Below are positions 63,656-64,000 of a stretch of DNA of 64,000 nt, one piece after another (position 1 is the stretch's first letter; the number at the start of each line of letters is the position of its first letter). This stretch comes from Acinetobacter sp. ANC 4558 (GTDB lineage: Bacteria > Pseudomonadota > Gammaproteobacteria > Pseudomonadales > Moraxellaceae): the NCBI RefSeq assembly GCF_002135375.1, contig NZ_NEGH01000009.1:62001-126000 (forward strand), in the 5' to 3' direction. The notes under the pieces were generated by a model. It ran no database searches. It was not told the origin of the DNA and saw only the letters and a list, made by a program, of their open reading frames with translations. The translations under genes were made by a program, and so were the position numbers.

Positions 63656-64000
63656 TTATTTCATTCCAAAAATTAACTTCAAACCTAATATGGTCATCAC
63701 AGTTCCAGCAGCACGATCAAATTTAGCTTTAGATTTTAAATATGCTTGGCGTGGTTTTTCTGCCGATAACGCAACAGCGACTAAAGAACACCAACCTGCA
63801 TCAATAAAAAAGCATAAAATCGGTAAAACAAAATAGTAATATGTTGGAAACTCTTGAGGTAATAGCGCAGTAAAAATACTTGCCAAAACAATTGCAATTT
63901 TAGGATTAGATAATTGCGTAATTAATCCAGTCATAAACGCACGACGTAAGGTCATTTGTTGAATTCGTGATTCATCTGTATCTATAGGTTCTTTCGCATG
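63656..64000 (-). CDS. LysE/RhtB-family amino-acid exporter, C-terminal fragment (cut by right edge)
   Basis: The visible 114 residues are the C-terminal half of a LysE-type exporter. A polar loop (HAKEPIDTDESRIQQ) is followed by FMTGLITQLSNPKIAIVLASIFTALLP, the conserved NPK motif at the start of a membrane helix, then helices FVLPILCFFIDAGWCSLVAVALS and AAGTVMTILGLKLIFGMK. The frame remains open to 64000, so the start lies outside the window. Exported substrate unknown. Confidence 0.88.
   Translation of the reverse strand, partial: HAKEPIDTDESRIQQMTLRRAFMTGLITQLSNPKIAIVLASIFTALLPQEFPTYYYFVLPILCFFIDAGWCSLVAVALSAEKPRQAYLKSKAKFDRAAGTVMTILGLKLIFGMK

Overview
The window looks like chromosomal DNA of an Acinetobacter species. 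It is AT-rich and carries the catM/catB-I-J-F-D/catA set of the beta-ketoadipate pathway, with a CatM that closely resembles the one I know from A. baylyi ADP1. CatA has its iron ligands at exactly the ADP1 positions (Tyr164, Tyr200, His224, His226). ATAC-N7-GTAT boxes of the CatM/BenM type lie upstream of both catB and catA. No rRNA, tRNA, CRISPR array, prophage or intact insertion sequence was seen. Most of the window is accessory catabolism, interrupted by a few core genes (groESL, pckG, pit).

Layout. (1) 1-6007: a minus-strand aromatic-degradation operon (Rieske ferredoxin, small helical protein, Rieske oxygenase, SDR dehydrogenase, extradiol-type VOC dioxygenase, ferredoxin reductase, MFS transporter cut by the left edge) with a divergent IclR regulator. 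(2) 6183-12073: amine oxidation, with an outer-membrane barrel, the copper/TPQ amine oxidase TynA, a LuxR regulator and an aldehyde dehydrogenase. The same palindrome lies about 71 bp upstream of the tynA and aldehyde dehydrogenase start codons. (3) 12485-16592: a D-amino-acid module (permease, divergent LysR, DadA-like dehydrogenase, RidA imine deaminase). (4) 16773-23581: a polyamine-type operon (PuuB-like oxidase, APC permease, stand-alone Cache protein, GntR regulator, duplicated SnoaL protein, PatD-like aldehyde dehydrogenase) preceded by two copies of one palindromic operator. (5) 24110-29793: a DsbRS-like two-component system divergent from dsbD, an Lgt-like/TlpA fusion and dsbG. (6) 30014-40802: catM, catB, catI, catJ, catF, catD, catA and two translationally coupled dynamin-like GTPases. 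catC, expected between catB and catI, is absent. (7) 40874-46858: GNAT, PaiB-like, MocR/PdxR, TonB receptor with a Fur-like box, and an AraC regulator broken by a nonsense codon. (8) 47014-58257: groEL/groES with a sigma-32 promoter, pckG, two tandem KgtP-like permeases, a conserved-looking protein of unknown function, and a PiT phosphate transporter behind Pho-box repeats. (9) 58750-63457: a LacI-controlled amide-catabolism cluster (nitrilase-superfamily amidohydrolase, internally duplicated membrane protein, amidase-signature amidase). (10) A LysE-family exporter cut by the right edge.

How the parts fit: the amine, D-amino-acid and polyamine modules each pair an oxidase or dehydrogenase with an uptake protein, a detoxifying partner (aldehyde dehydrogenase or RidA) and a local regulator. 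The cat genes convert catechol to succinyl-CoA and acetyl-CoA, but the muconolactone isomerase step must be supplied from elsewhere. The best candidates for undescribed biology are the LacI/nitrilase/duplicated membrane protein/amidase cluster, the Lgt-like/TlpA fusion, the stand-alone Cache protein in the polyamine operon, and the dynamin pair linked to catA.
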